64,000 nucleotides of DNA from CAVTOO01 sp963736355 (GTDB lineage: Bacteria > Pseudomonadota > Alphaproteobacteria > Rhizobiales > Xanthobacteraceae): positions 1 through 64,000 of the forward strand of contig CAVTOO010000009.1 of the NCBI GenBank assembly GCA_963736355.1. Reading direction: 5' to 3'. The notes below the pieces were generated by a model. It did not search any database, was not told the origin of the DNA, and saw nothing but the letters and a program-made list of their open reading frames with translations. Each line of letters begins with the position of its first letter. The first letter of the stretch is position 1. Both the position numbers and the translations under genes were made by a program. This document shows positions 37,710 through 48,361 of this stretch, piece after piece.

Positions 37710-38182
37710 GTTCGTTCTCCTGTGAAGCCTGCGGGTTTTTCGCCCCCAGGTTTGTTGTGAACCCAGATATACGCTCACCAGTTCATGCTTGGTACTCTGA
37801 ATGTTGCGGTGCAGCTAAGCGCTGAGCGCATGACTTAGGTAAGGTTTTATTAAAAATGGTAACATGGTCGGAAATGATTGTTTTTCCCGAGAAATGCTAC
37901 CATTCCAGCTCAATATTTGGCCACAATATCCAAAAATCTGGAAAACTCAGCATTCACTCGGCGGTCACATTCAAAGTCGCTGTACGTGATTCGGGCCTCA
38001 AAGCCTTAATATTTGGCGGTCTTTCCCGAGCCGCGAGCGTCTTTGTTATGCAATAAAGCTGTTACGTAGGCGCTTCTTCTCTGCACCGCAAAATACAAGT
38101 GAACAGGAAATCATTGTTACGGCATTCCAGCGCTTTGATTTAGGTCATCGACGCTTTGGCGGGCTCATGCGAAGAGGAGCCC
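37710..38182. other. AT-rich intergenic region
   Basis: Visibly poorer in G+C than its surroundings, most so at about 37800-38120. The reverse-strand DUF1127 promoter should lie at its left and the copper-unit promoter at its right. A 66-codon frame (37856-38056) has no recognisable features or good ribosome-binding site, so I do not call it. TTTCCCGAG occurs twice (near 37885 and 38022). It could hide a small RNA, but nothing specific shows this. Confidence 0.5.
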
Positions 38183-38551
38183 ATGCGGGCGATTCTTGAA
38201 ACAGTTCCTGGGGCTCCTGGCGGTCTACGTGATCGCGCTTCAGGCTGTGCTCGGCGTCTGGGCCGGGGCGGCGCTAGGCGGGCGTCGCTGTCGATCCGCT
38301 GGCCGTTCTGTGCCGTACGGTGTCCGACAGCCCGGCTGCGCCCGAGCAAACGCCCAATTCGCATCGCGTCGATTGTGTCTGCGCCTCGTCGTGCTCGCAT
38401 ATGTCGATGGGCGCGCTGGTGAGACGCCGCGCCGGTGCCATCGTCGCCCGCGCATGCGGTTGCGATTCGCGCGCCGGTTCTCATTGCTGCCGAGAGCGGC
38501 GTTGTCCGGCACGGCTCGGCGCAACCGCGCGCGCCGCCGATGGACGTCTGA
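38183..38551 (+). CDS. DUF2946-like small Cys/His protein, frameshifted
   Basis: A short protein of about 120 residues whose start ATG follows AGAGGAG. It begins MRAIL and, after an extra base, continues KQFLGLLAVYVIALQAVLGV, a membrane or signal helix. The middle reads SDSPAAPEQTPNSHRVDCVC then ASSCSHMSMGAL, and a corrected end reads APVLIAAESGVV to RAPPMDV. CVCASSCSHM supplies Cys, His and Met, typical metal ligands. At least three indels are needed. DUF2946 genes often neighbour copper genes, and a PCu(A)C chaperone follows 47 bases downstream, so a copper role is likely by context. Confidence 0.68.
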
Positions 38552-38598
38552 CCTGCATTTCGTTTCGCACGTCTGACTTCTCTCGAAGGATCATTTCC

Positions 38599-39105
38599 AT
38601 GTTGCGTCTGTCGCGCGGCCCGTTGTGGCCGCTGTTCGCATTTTCCGTCCTGCTGCTGCTTGCCGTGCCTGCTGGCGCGCAGCATGCGGCGCAAACGTAC
38701 AAGGCAGGCAGCCTGACCATTGACGCGCCATGGACGCGCGCCACGCCGGGCAGTGCGAAAGTCGCCGGCGGCTATGTGCGTATCGCCAATGACGGCAGCG
38801 CGCCGGATCGCCTGGTCGGCGGCAGCGCATCCATTGCCGGCCGCATCGAGATTCATGAGATGTCGCTCACGGACGGCATCATGCGCATGCGTCCGCTTAA
38901 GGACGGTCTGGAGATCAAGCCTGGTGCGAGCGTCGAGCTGGCCCCGGGCGGCTATCACGTGATGTTCATGGATCTGAAGCAGCGGCTCAAAGAGGGCGAG
39001 AGCTTCAAGGCGACGCTGCAATTCGAGAAAGCGGGGGCCGTCGATGTTACGTTCCGCGTCGGCAGTGTCGGCGAGGGCGCAGGTGGGGCGAAGCACGGCC
39101 ACTAG
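38599..39105 (+). CDS. Copper chaperone PCu(A)C family protein
   Basis: Periplasmic Cu(I) chaperone that, in known cases, supplies copper to cytochrome c oxidase. The 168-residue protein has a signal peptide (LFAFSVLLLLAVPAGAQ) and the H(x)nM ... HxM metal site: IEIHEMSLTDGIMRMRPL, then GGYHVMFMDL. The C-terminus GAGGAKHGH adds further His. It follows the DUF2946-like gene in the same direction and ends before a strong terminator at 39241. No SCO or oxidase genes are in the window. Confidence 0.92.
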   Translation: MLRLSRGPLWPLFAFSVLLLLAVPAGAQHAAQTYKAGSLTIDAPWTRATPGSAKVAGGYVRIANDGSAPDRLVGGSASIAGRIEIHEMSLTDGIMRMRPLKDGLEIKPGASVELAPGGYHVMFMDLKQRLKEGESFKATLQFEKAGAVDVTFRVGSVGEGAGGAKHGH

Positions 39106-39121
39106 TCTGTTGCCGTCTCTC

Positions 39122-39251
39122 AAATGCAAAGGGCCCGCTAAAGAGCATGATCCGACCGGTACGGCCGCGTTAGCGCAAAGTGGGAACCGGTTTTCGGACA
39201 AGATCATGCTCAAACAAGTGCAAGCACGGATTGAAATGCAAAGGGCCCGCT
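39122..39251. repeat. 18-bp direct repeats flanking a palindromic element
   Basis: AAATGCAAAGGGCCCGCT occurs at 39122-39139 and again at 39234-39251. The second copy is the left arm of a terminator; the first is an orphan left arm. Between them lie the 69-bp palindromic element and 22 further bases. This looks like a duplication made when the element arrived. Confidence 0.8.
39143..39211. repeat. 69-bp palindromic element, GAGCATGATC ends
   Basis: Perfect 10-base terminal inverted repeats (GAGCATGATC / GATCATGCTC) around the core AAAGTGGGAACCGGTTTTCG, which is the same as in the copy at 28147-28214. The first base of each end differs in a paired manner (GC versus AG next to CATGATC), which keeps the stem intact. 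Confidence 0.85.
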
Positions 39252-39277
39252 GATTGAGCGGGCCCTTAGTTTTTTTG
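39241..39277 (+). terminator. Rho-independent terminator after the PCu(A)C gene
   Basis: Perfect 11-base stem AAGGGCCCGCT/AGCGGGCCCTT with a five-base loop, followed by AGTTTTTTT. It stops the copper unit; on the other strand it may also end the second DUF1127 gene, though with a weaker T-run. Confidence 0.9.
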
Positions 39278-39291
39278 GAGTCGCTTCGGTC

Positions 39292-39444
39292 TTAGCGCGC
39301 AACTTCAAGAGACACCGCCTTGATGTCGGAGCGCGACAGGCCGATATCGGAAAGCATGCGGTCGTCAAGCTGCATCAGCGCGCGTTCGGTGCGCCGTGCC
39401 AGCATGTAAGTGCGGATCGCGTGGATCAGAGACGTCAGGATCAT
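39292..39444 (-). CDS. DUF1127 small protein, copy 2
   Basis: A 50-residue gene on the reverse strand: MILTSLIHAIRTYMLARRTE, then RALMQLDDRMLSDIGLSRSD and a short end KAVSLEVAR. The core QLDDRMLSDIGLSRSDI is the DUF1127 signature. An AAGGAA site lies a few bases before the ATG. Same orientation as copy 1 but only moderately similar to it, so not a recent duplicate. It is small enough to be missed by automatic callers. Confidence 0.9.
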   Translation of the reverse strand: MILTSLIHAIRTYMLARRTERALMQLDDRMLSDIGLSRSDIKAVSLEVAR

Positions 39445-39657
39445 GATTTAATTCCTTCTATCGAGAATGGCGGGCCTTGTGGCCGCGCCGTGCTGCAACT
39501 TTGACGCTGCGAATCCCGAACTGGTTCAAGGGTTTTCGACGCTTTTTGCGGTGGAATGGCACCGATTTCCGGTGGGCTTCACGCCATCGTCACCCAATCG
39601 TTAACGCTCTGCCATCGAGGTCTTGCAGCGTGCGCTTCTCAACAATGGAGGGGTGTC

Positions 39658-41012
39658 ATGATGTTCAGGATTTCAATTGCCGTGACGTTGGCGAGTGCCG
39701 CGTTGATCGGCACGGCCGTCGCCGATCAGCAGTTTCCGGCGAAGCTCGTCGGTCACGCCATGCTGCCGGCGGCCACCTTTCTCGAAGCGCCGGAAGATGC
39801 GCCGGAGGATCTGCGCACGTCCGGCAAATACACGACCGGCCGCAAGGTCGACGGCGATCGGCAGCATCATGGGCAAGTCGGCCGATCGGCCGACCGGCAT
39901 GTCGGTGCCGTTCAAGGGCCAGCCTTTGCAGGGCCACTCGGGCATCAAGACGATGCCGGATGGAAGCTTCTGGGTCATCACCGACAACGGCATGGGCTCG
40001 CGATACAACTCCGCCGACTCGATGCTCTATCTCAACCGCCACAAGATCGATTGGGCTTCGGGCAAGGTCGAGCGTCAGGAAACCGTGTTCCTGCACGATC
40101 CCGACCGCAAGGTGCCGTTCCGCATCGTGCATGAGGATACGCCGAAGCGTTATCTCACCGGCGCCGATTTCGACACCGAGGGCTTTCAGATCATCGGCGA
40201 TACTTTCTGGATCGGCGACGAGTTCGGTCCCTATCTGATCAAGGCCGACAAGAACGGCAAGGTGCTCGGCGTGTTCGAGACCATGGCCGATGGCAAGCCG
40301 GTGCGTTCGCCCGATCACTACGCCGTGCAGTCGCCCGGCGCGCCGGGTGCAAGCTACACCAACGTCAATCTGCGCCGCTCGAAGGGCTATGAAGGCTTCG
40401 CCGCCTCGAAGGACGGCAAGTTCATCTATGGACTTCTCGAAGGCACGATCTTTGATGCCGAGAAGAAGGACTGGGAAAAGGTCGACGGCAAGGATGCCGC
40501 GCGCATCCTCGAGTTCGATGTCGCGGCGGAGAAGTTCACCGGCCGCTACTGGCACTATGCGCTTCGAGCAGAACGGTCACGCCATCGGCGACTTCAACAT
40601 GATCGACGGCACCACCGGCCTGATCATCGAGCGCGACAATGGCGAAGGCACTGCCGACAAGGCCTGCCCGGCCGGACAGCGCGGCGAGGGCTGCTTCGCC
40701 GATATCGCCAAGTTCAAGCGCATCTACAAGATCGAGCTGAGCGATGCCAATGTCGGCAAGCCGGTGCGCAAGATCGCCCATATCGACCTGATGAAGATTC
40801 AGGACCCCGACAAGAAGGCGCGCAAGCCGCTCAATGACGGCGTTCTCACATTCCCGTTCTTCACCATCGAGAACGTCGATGTCGTCGATGCCAGGCACAT
40901 CATCGTCGGCAACGACAACAACCTGCCGTTCTCGACCAGCCGCGAACCGAACAAGGCGGACGACAACGAGTTCGTCCTGCTCGAGGTCGAGCATTTCCTG
41001 CAAGCGAAGTAG
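39658..41012 (+). CDS. Esterase-like activity of phytase family protein (PF13449-type), frameshifted
   Basis: Exported beta-propeller-like protein, about 450 residues. A signal peptide (ISIAVTLASAALIGTAVA) follows ATG-ATG and a GGAGGGG site. Family segments are PLQGHSGIKTMPDGSFWVIT, DNGMGSRYNSADSMLYLN, DFDTEGFQIIGDTFWIGDEF, KGYEGFAASKDGKFIYGLLE and NVDVVDARHIIVGNDNNLPF. Breaks near 39862 (GRKVDG) and 40560 (HYA, then EQNGHAIGDFNMIDG) require correction. The substrate is unknown; the family name derives from sequence relation to phytases and not from shown activity here. Confidence 0.9.
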
Positions 41013-41111
41013 TCTTTCGTCGCGTATGTGTTGCCCTGCCGGCTGGCCCCCGCCGGCAGGGTGTGTTTTGAGAACGTTGACGGCATTCGGGGGCCTCGCG
41101 AATTAATCCTC

Positions 41112-41233
41112 CGTCATTCCGGGGCGTCGCTTTAGCGACGAACCCGGAATCGATAACTCCCAGTCTTTCCGTATAATCGATGCAGGGGTTATCGGATTCC
41201 GGATAGCCGCTTTGCGCGGCTTCCGGAATGACG
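41112..41233. repeat. Bipartite palindromic element, copy 3
   Basis: CGTCATTCCGG and CCGGAATGACG ends, 122 bases apart, each with its own hairpin (GGCGTCGCTTTAGCGACG; GCCGCTTTGCGCGGC). The middle differs from copies 1 and 2 but keeps an internal pairing GATAACTCCC/GGGGTTATC. It lies between the phytase-like gene and the convergent DTW gene. Confidence 0.8.
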
Positions 41234-41277
41234 GAGGAAAGTCTTTCAATCCGATCGCTGAGCCGGCAGGGCGCGTT

Positions 41278-41949
41278 TTACTTCTTCGTCAGCGCCGGAT
41301 TGGCGGCACGCACCTCGCGGAAGCGGGCGAGCATTTTCTCGAAGCCCGCATTCAACGCCGTCTCGATCTCGGGGCGATCCTCCAGCCGCGACAACAGAAG
41401 TCGCGGCGGCTTCGATGGTCGATAGCCCGTCGGCGCGCGGCTCGCGGCGCAATTGCCCGTAACGCGACGGGCGTCGCGGCCCCAAAATGACGCGGCGGCA
41501 TTTCAGCATCCATGCATTGCGCCACCACAGCGCCTTGGCCTGGCTCCATGTGCCGTCGAGCAGGATCACGACCTTCGATCGCGCGCAGACCGCTGTCCTG
41601 GTCGGGCAGCGCCTCGCCCTTGCGATTGAGGACGACCACATCGCGCCCCGGCGCGAGATCCTTGGCTTTTGAGGAGCCGAGATAGAGCACCGCCCAGCGG
41701 TTGGCTTCCACCGGGCGGCCCACAACCTTGGGCGAGGGGCCAGGACAGGCCGATTTTCAACGACGCGCGGGCCAGATGCTCGACGGCGAGGCGGGCCGAG
41801 CCGAGTGTACGGTCCTGCTCCTGCGGATGCTGCAGGATGATCAGTTCGACGCGGTTGTCGATTTTCTCGATGCCGTCGCAGACGCACAGCGCGAGCGGCT
41901 TGAGGCAGCGCGGGCAGGTGGCATCTGCTGAGGGGAGAGTCGGCTCCAT
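41278..41949 (-). CDS. DTW-domain protein (probable tRNA-uridine aminocarboxypropyltransferase), frameshifted
   Basis: Family related to E. coli TapT/YfiP, which adds acp3 to uridine 47 in tRNA using SAM. It starts MEPTLPSADATCPRCLKPLA, with a CPRC ... CVC zinc-type cluster; then ELIILQHPQEQDRTLGSARL and the name-giving DGTW (VILDGTWSQAKALWWRNAWM). Breaks lie near 41735, 41575 and 41410. The corrected C-terminus reads FREVRAANPALTKK. About 223 residues. A 47-bp palindromic element lies 13 bases before the start, which rules out the longer upstream start. Confidence 0.88.
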
Positions 41950-41962
41950 CGGCTGTCTATAA

Positions 41963-42009
41963 AGTGTTTTCAAGCGAAGTGGGACCCGGTTCGCGTAAAG
42001 AAAACACGT
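41963..42009. repeat. 47-bp palindromic element, third copy
   Basis: AGTGTTTTCAAGCGAAGTGG ... AAAGAAAACACGT. Compared with the tat copies, the outer stem has TGTTTTC/GAAAACA in place of CGTTTTC/GAAAACG: both arms changed together, so the stem is kept. The core AAGTGGGACCCGGTT is unchanged. Confidence 0.85.
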
Positions 42010-42116
42010 CAGGGAAAAATCATTGACCTGTGGGTCGGCAATGCCGAAGCGTTCCGCACAGGCTGACCCTGCTATAAGGCGCGCAACCGATTGAGAATCG
42101 ACTGGGGGAGACTGCG

Positions 42117-42716
42117 ATGAAAGCCGATGAAGTCGCCGATATGATGGACACCGAGGCCTCGGATAACCGCTTCAAACAGCGCGCCGCGGTTCTGATCGCC
42201 GTGCTGGCGATGGCGCTCGCCATCACCGGCCTGGGCGGCTCCAACGCCGGCAAGGAGGCGGTCAACAACAACATCCTCGCCTCGAACCTCTATTCGTTTT
42301 TTCAGGCCAAGAACATGCGCCAGACGTCCTTCGCGCTGGCCGCCGACCAGATCGAACTCGGCGCGCTGAACGATCCGGCGCTGTCGGCTGAGTCCAAAAC
42401 CGCGCTGCGCGCCAAGGCCGAGCAATACCGCAAGACGGTCGCGCGCTACGAGTCCGAACCTGAAACCGGCGAGGGCAAGAAGGAACTGATTGCGCGTGCG
42501 CAGGTGTACGAAAAACTGCGCGATCACGCGCTGAAGCAGGATCCGTATTTCGACTACGCCGAAGCCTTGCTGCAGATCGCCATCGTTCTGATTTCGGTGT
42601 CGATCGTCGCCAATTTGGCGTGGCTTGCCGGTTTCGGCGCATTGCTCGGCGGCGTCGGCGCACTGCTCACGATCAACGGCTTCTTCCTGCTGGTCGCGAT
42701 ACCTGGATTGGGTTGA
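42117..42716 (+). CDS. DUF4337 membrane protein
   Basis: A 199-residue protein of unknown function. It has an N-terminal membrane helix (AAVLIAVLAMALAITGLGG), a helical charged middle (SKTALRAKAEQYRKTVARYE), and two C-terminal membrane helices (LLQIAIVLISVSIVANLAWL; FGALLGGVGALLTINGFFLL). This three-helix layout and the segment NNNILASNLYSFFQAKNMRQ match DUF4337. The frame is intact. The reverse-strand neighbour ends 3 bases after its stop. No function is known. Confidence 0.85.
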   Translation: MKADEVADMMDTEASDNRFKQRAAVLIAVLAMALAITGLGGSNAGKEAVNNNILASNLYSFFQAKNMRQTSFALAADQIELGALNDPALSAESKTALRAKAEQYRKTVARYESEPETGEGKKELIARAQVYEKLRDHALKQDPYFDYAEALLQIAIVLISVSIVANLAWLAGFGALLGGVGALLTINGFFLLVAIPGLG

Positions 42717-42719
42717 AAC

Positions 42720-43339
42720 CTACGTCGTGGGCTCGCCGTCCCAAGTCGGCTGACGCGGATGGACGTAGTCCTTGAAGTCCGCGAAGTCCTTCCAGCCCGG
42801 CTCGGGCGCGATGTGCCCGGCTTGCGGCGCGTAGATCGAGGGCTCGACGAGCTGCATGTTTGGAATGTAGCGCGGGCAGTTGGGAAAGATCGCGCGCGCC
42901 GTGACGCGCACGATCAGCTGAGCGCCGACGGTCTCGCTCATCAGCGGATCGGTGCGGCTCACTGTTGCCGTGCCGTTGACGCGCAGCCGTTGCGGTTTGC
43001 CGTGCAGCGCGATGAACAGCAGCCCGACATTCGGATTGACCGCGATGTTGCCCAGGCTCTTGAACATGCCGTTGCCGTCATAGTCGGGAAACGCCAGCTC
43101 TGACGGGCCGACGACGCGCACGAATCCCGGCTGCCCGCCCTTGAACGAGCAGTCGGGCCGGCCGTCGGCGTCGGCGGTCGCCAGAAAGAAATAGATCGCG
43201 CTGCCGATGAAGGCCTTGTCGTCGTCCGTGAACGCGGTGCGCGTCAGCTTCTCTTCGAGCCGGTCGGAAATCCGGCGGCTGTCGAAGGCGATCCTGCAGG
43301 CGCGCGATTGCCGTCGTGATACATGATGGTGCCGGTCAT
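42720..43339 (-). CDS. Pyridoxamine 5'-phosphate oxidase-family flavoprotein, frameshifted at the N-terminus
   Basis: Split-barrel FMN or heme-binding protein, about 205 residues. Core: FIGSAIYFFLATADADGRPD, SFKGGQPGFVRV, then PNVGLLFIALHGKPQRLRVN and a C-terminus with IFPNCPRYIPNMQLVEPS. The likely N-terminus is MTGTIMYHDGNRALQDRFDS, which needs two extra C bases removed near 43300-43310. It is not PdxH: the length and the CPRYI segment fit the general stress or nitroreductase-like PPOX branch. Enzymatic role unknown. Confidence 0.87.
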
Positions 43340-43408
43340 GGGCCGTCTCCATGTATGAAGACCGACCCTACCAAATCCGCGATGCCCTGCGAAGGCGCTT
43401 AAAGCGCC

Positions 43409-43679
43409 TTAGACGGTTGTTGCCGCCTCGGGATGCTTCTGCAGATAGGCGGCGATGAAGGGGCAGGTCGCCTTGACCTTCAGGCCGCGTGCCGTTGGCG
43501 TCGGCCAGCACAGCCGCCGCGAGCTTGGAGCCGATGCCGCGTCCGCCCAGTTCCTTGGGCACCAGCGTGTGCGTGAAGTCGATCACGCCCGGCGCGAGCT
43601 TGTACTCGGCGAACGCCGTGTGGCCGTCTTCGACAAGCTCATAACGGGAGCGGGCGGGGTTGTTGGTCACGTCACTCAT
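43409..43679 (-). CDS. Small GNAT-family N-acetyltransferase (YidJ/CG type), frameshifted
   Basis: A short acetyltransferase of about 90 residues. ELVEDGHTAFAEYKLAPGVI is followed by FTHTLVPKELGGRGIGSKLA, the acetyl-CoA loop (GGRGIGSKL). After a break near 43493 the corrected frame gives KVKATCPFIAAYLQKHPEA, the CPFI..yl..HPE end that marks the small GNAT subfamily (PF14542-like). Substrate unknown. The stop is 29 bases upstream, on the map, of the end of the PPOX-gene region; the uvrA stop lies just beyond its start. Confidence 0.87.
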
Positions 43680-43689
43680 GCCTTGAACC

Positions 43690-46676
<2,987 letters not shown>

Positions 46677-46748
46677 CGCGCAAAATTCCAAATGCGCTGG
46701 CCGGGCGGGTGCCGGACCTGCGTCGGGATGTCAGATAGTCGTCGTTTG

Positions 46749-46763
46749 GAACATAGCAAGAAC
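46749..46763 (-). promoter_or_regulatory. Putative LexA (SOS) box of uvrA
   Basis: GAAC-ATAGCAA-GAAC on the plus strand, that is GTTC-N7-GTTC read toward uvrA. This direct repeat is the known alphaproteobacterial LexA recognition pattern, and uvrA is a standard SOS gene. A second such box precedes ssb at 51516-51530. Confidence 0.8.
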
Positions 46764-46932
46764 AGCGCCGCGATGCCAGCGTCGCAGCCCCGTAATTCAC
46801 CGGAAAACAGATAAGCCCTTTGGGACAATAGAAAAGCCCCGCAACAGGGCGTTTTCTTGACTGGCGGAACAAGATCCCCACATCGCCGTTATTGCGGAAC
46901 GGGATCCAGGTTTTCGTATCCAGGTATTCGTC

Positions 46933-47421
46933 ATGAAGATGCTTGCGGGATATCTGCTGGCGATCGTGCTGCTGGTTGGCGGCTATCTTGGCGCGCTCAA
47001 TTGGCTGACGACGGAACCCGCGACGACGACGGCGCGAAAATCTCAGCCGATAAACGTCGTCAAGGTGATCGTCGACAAGGCCGAAGCCGAGCCTGTGAAG
47101 GCGAGCGAAGAGGTCGTGACATTCCCCGAAGCTCCACCGCGTCCGGCCGTTGTTGCCGAAACGACTGCGGATCAATCGACACGAAGCAGCCATCAGGAAA
47201 CGAAATCGGCCATCGTCCCCAGCGGCCCGTCGCCGACCTCGGCGTTTGCGCGGTTTCAGCCCGAACCCAAAGCGCCGGTTCGCACCGCCAAAAAGAAAAA
47301 GACCGCGCCGCGCTACGAGATGATGATCCAGCGCACGGTTCAGCTGCCCGACGGTCGCGTCATTCAGAAGCTGATCCCGCTGTCGCGCAAGGAAGCGGAC
47401 GCTTTCGCCCAGTATCGCTAG
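46933..47421 (+). CDS. Hypothetical single-pass membrane protein
   Basis: Not recognised. The 162-residue protein has an N-terminal membrane helix or uncleaved signal (LAGYLLAIVLLVGGYLGAL), a disordered middle rich in Glu, Pro, Thr and Ser, and a conserved-looking C-terminal end: APRYEMMIQRTVQLPDGRVI followed by LIPLSRKEADAFAQYR. The last part may be a small folded motif. A terminator follows directly. The frame is intact. Confidence 0.7.
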   Translation: MKMLAGYLLAIVLLVGGYLGALNWLTTEPATTTARKSQPINVVKVIVDKAEAEPVKASEEVVTFPEAPPRPAVVAETTADQSTRSSHQETKSAIVPSGPSPTSAFARFQPEPKAPVRTAKKKKTAPRYEMMIQRTVQLPDGRVIQKLIPLSRKEADAFAQYR

Positions 47422-47450
47422 GCCTCACAAGTTCTGGCGTGACTGAAACA

Positions 47451-47475
47451 GCCCGGCGCAAAGCCGGGTTTTTTC
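47451..47475 (+). terminator. Rho-independent terminator
   Basis: Stem CCCGGC/GCCGGG with a short loop followed by TTTTTTC, 30 bases after the stop of the membrane protein gene. Confidence 0.85.
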
Positions 47476-47562
47476 TTGTCAGTTCAACTCTGGTCCCAGC
47501 GCTTGCGATTTCATGCGACGTCGCCGACTATTTCTGCCCAATATTTTAATCCGGATATCAAA

Positions 47563-48282
47563 ATGCGACCTCACATCATCTGCCACATGGGCACCTCCGT
47601 GGACGGCGGCCTTCATCCCAGCAAGGCCACCGTCGCCGCTTCGGGCGTGTCGCTCGAGGCATTGCGCAGTCACTATGAACGGATCCACGACAGCTTCGGC
47701 GCCGATGGCTGGATCGTCGGACGCAAGACCATGAGCGAAATGGCGAAGGGCACCGAGCGGCTCATCGCCGACGCGCCGAAACTCCCGCGTCAGGCGCATG
47801 TGGCCGAGCGCGGAGGCCGCAGCCTCGCCATCGCTATCGATCCCTTAGGCCGCGCGCATTACGGCAAGGACAATGTCGGCGGCGATCACGCCGTCGCTGT
47901 TCTCGGCGAGCAGGTGTCGGACGCCTATCTCGCCGAACTGCGCCAGGACGGCGTGTCCTATATCTTTGCAGGTCCGAAGGGCGACGATCTCGCCGGTGCC
48001 TTGGAGCAAATCGCTTCGCTGTTCGGAGCCAAAACGCTGTTGCTGGAAGGCGGCGGCCGCATCAATGGCGCGTTCTTCAAGCACAGGCTGATCGACGAAT
48101 TCAGCACGCTGGTCCGCCCGGCCATGGACGGCCTCGCCGGCCGGCAAACCATTCTCGATTACGACAGCGAGGATGGCGAACGTCCCGGCGTTGGGCAAGC
48201 GCTGCGTCTCACGCATTGCGAAGTGCTGGAAGGCGGCACGGTGTGGCTGCGCCACAAGGTCGAGCCTGCGCCGGCTTCGTGA
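47563..48282 (+). CDS. RibD C-terminal / dihydrofolate reductase-like family protein
   Basis: Probable NAD(P)H-dependent reductase with the fold of the RibD reductase domain, 239 residues. Signs are ICHMGTSVDGGLHPS near the N-terminus, GADGWIVGRKTMSEMAKG, VSYIFAGPKGDDLAGALEQI, and TLLLEGGGRINGAFFKHRLI. It lacks the RibD deaminase domain and no riboflavin genes are near, so it is unlikely to act in riboflavin synthesis. The start is the first ATG after a TATCAAA stretch. Substrate unknown. Confidence 0.9.
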   Translation: MRPHIICHMGTSVDGGLHPSKATVAASGVSLEALRSHYERIHDSFGADGWIVGRKTMSEMAKGTERLIADAPKLPRQAHVAERGGRSLAIAIDPLGRAHYGKDNVGGDHAVAVLGEQVSDAYLAELRQDGVSYIFAGPKGDDLAGALEQIASLFGAKTLLLEGGGRINGAFFKHRLIDEFSTLVRPAMDGLAGRQTILDYDSEDGERPGVGQALRLTHCEVLEGGTVWLRHKVEPAPAS

Positions 48283-48311
48283 GGCGACAAGCCCGCAGCG
48301 CTCACGACAAC

Positions 48312-48342
48312 AAAAAGCCCGGCGTGCAGCCGGGCTTTTAAA
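48312..48342. terminator. Two-way terminator
   Basis: AAAAAGCCCGGC ... GCCGGGCTTTT hairpin between the convergent RibD-like gene and the first porin-like gene; A-runs and T-runs flank both sides so it can work in both directions. Confidence 0.88.
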
Positions 48343-48361
48343 TCCAGTCGGACTGGAAAGA

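Noticed and set aside
37856..38056. 66-codon open frame in the AT-rich gap
   Set aside because: No clear ribosome-binding site, no recognisable family and odd composition; not supported as a gene.
47563..48282. Riboflavin biosynthesis RibD
   Set aside because: Only the reductase-like domain is present and no rib genes are nearby.
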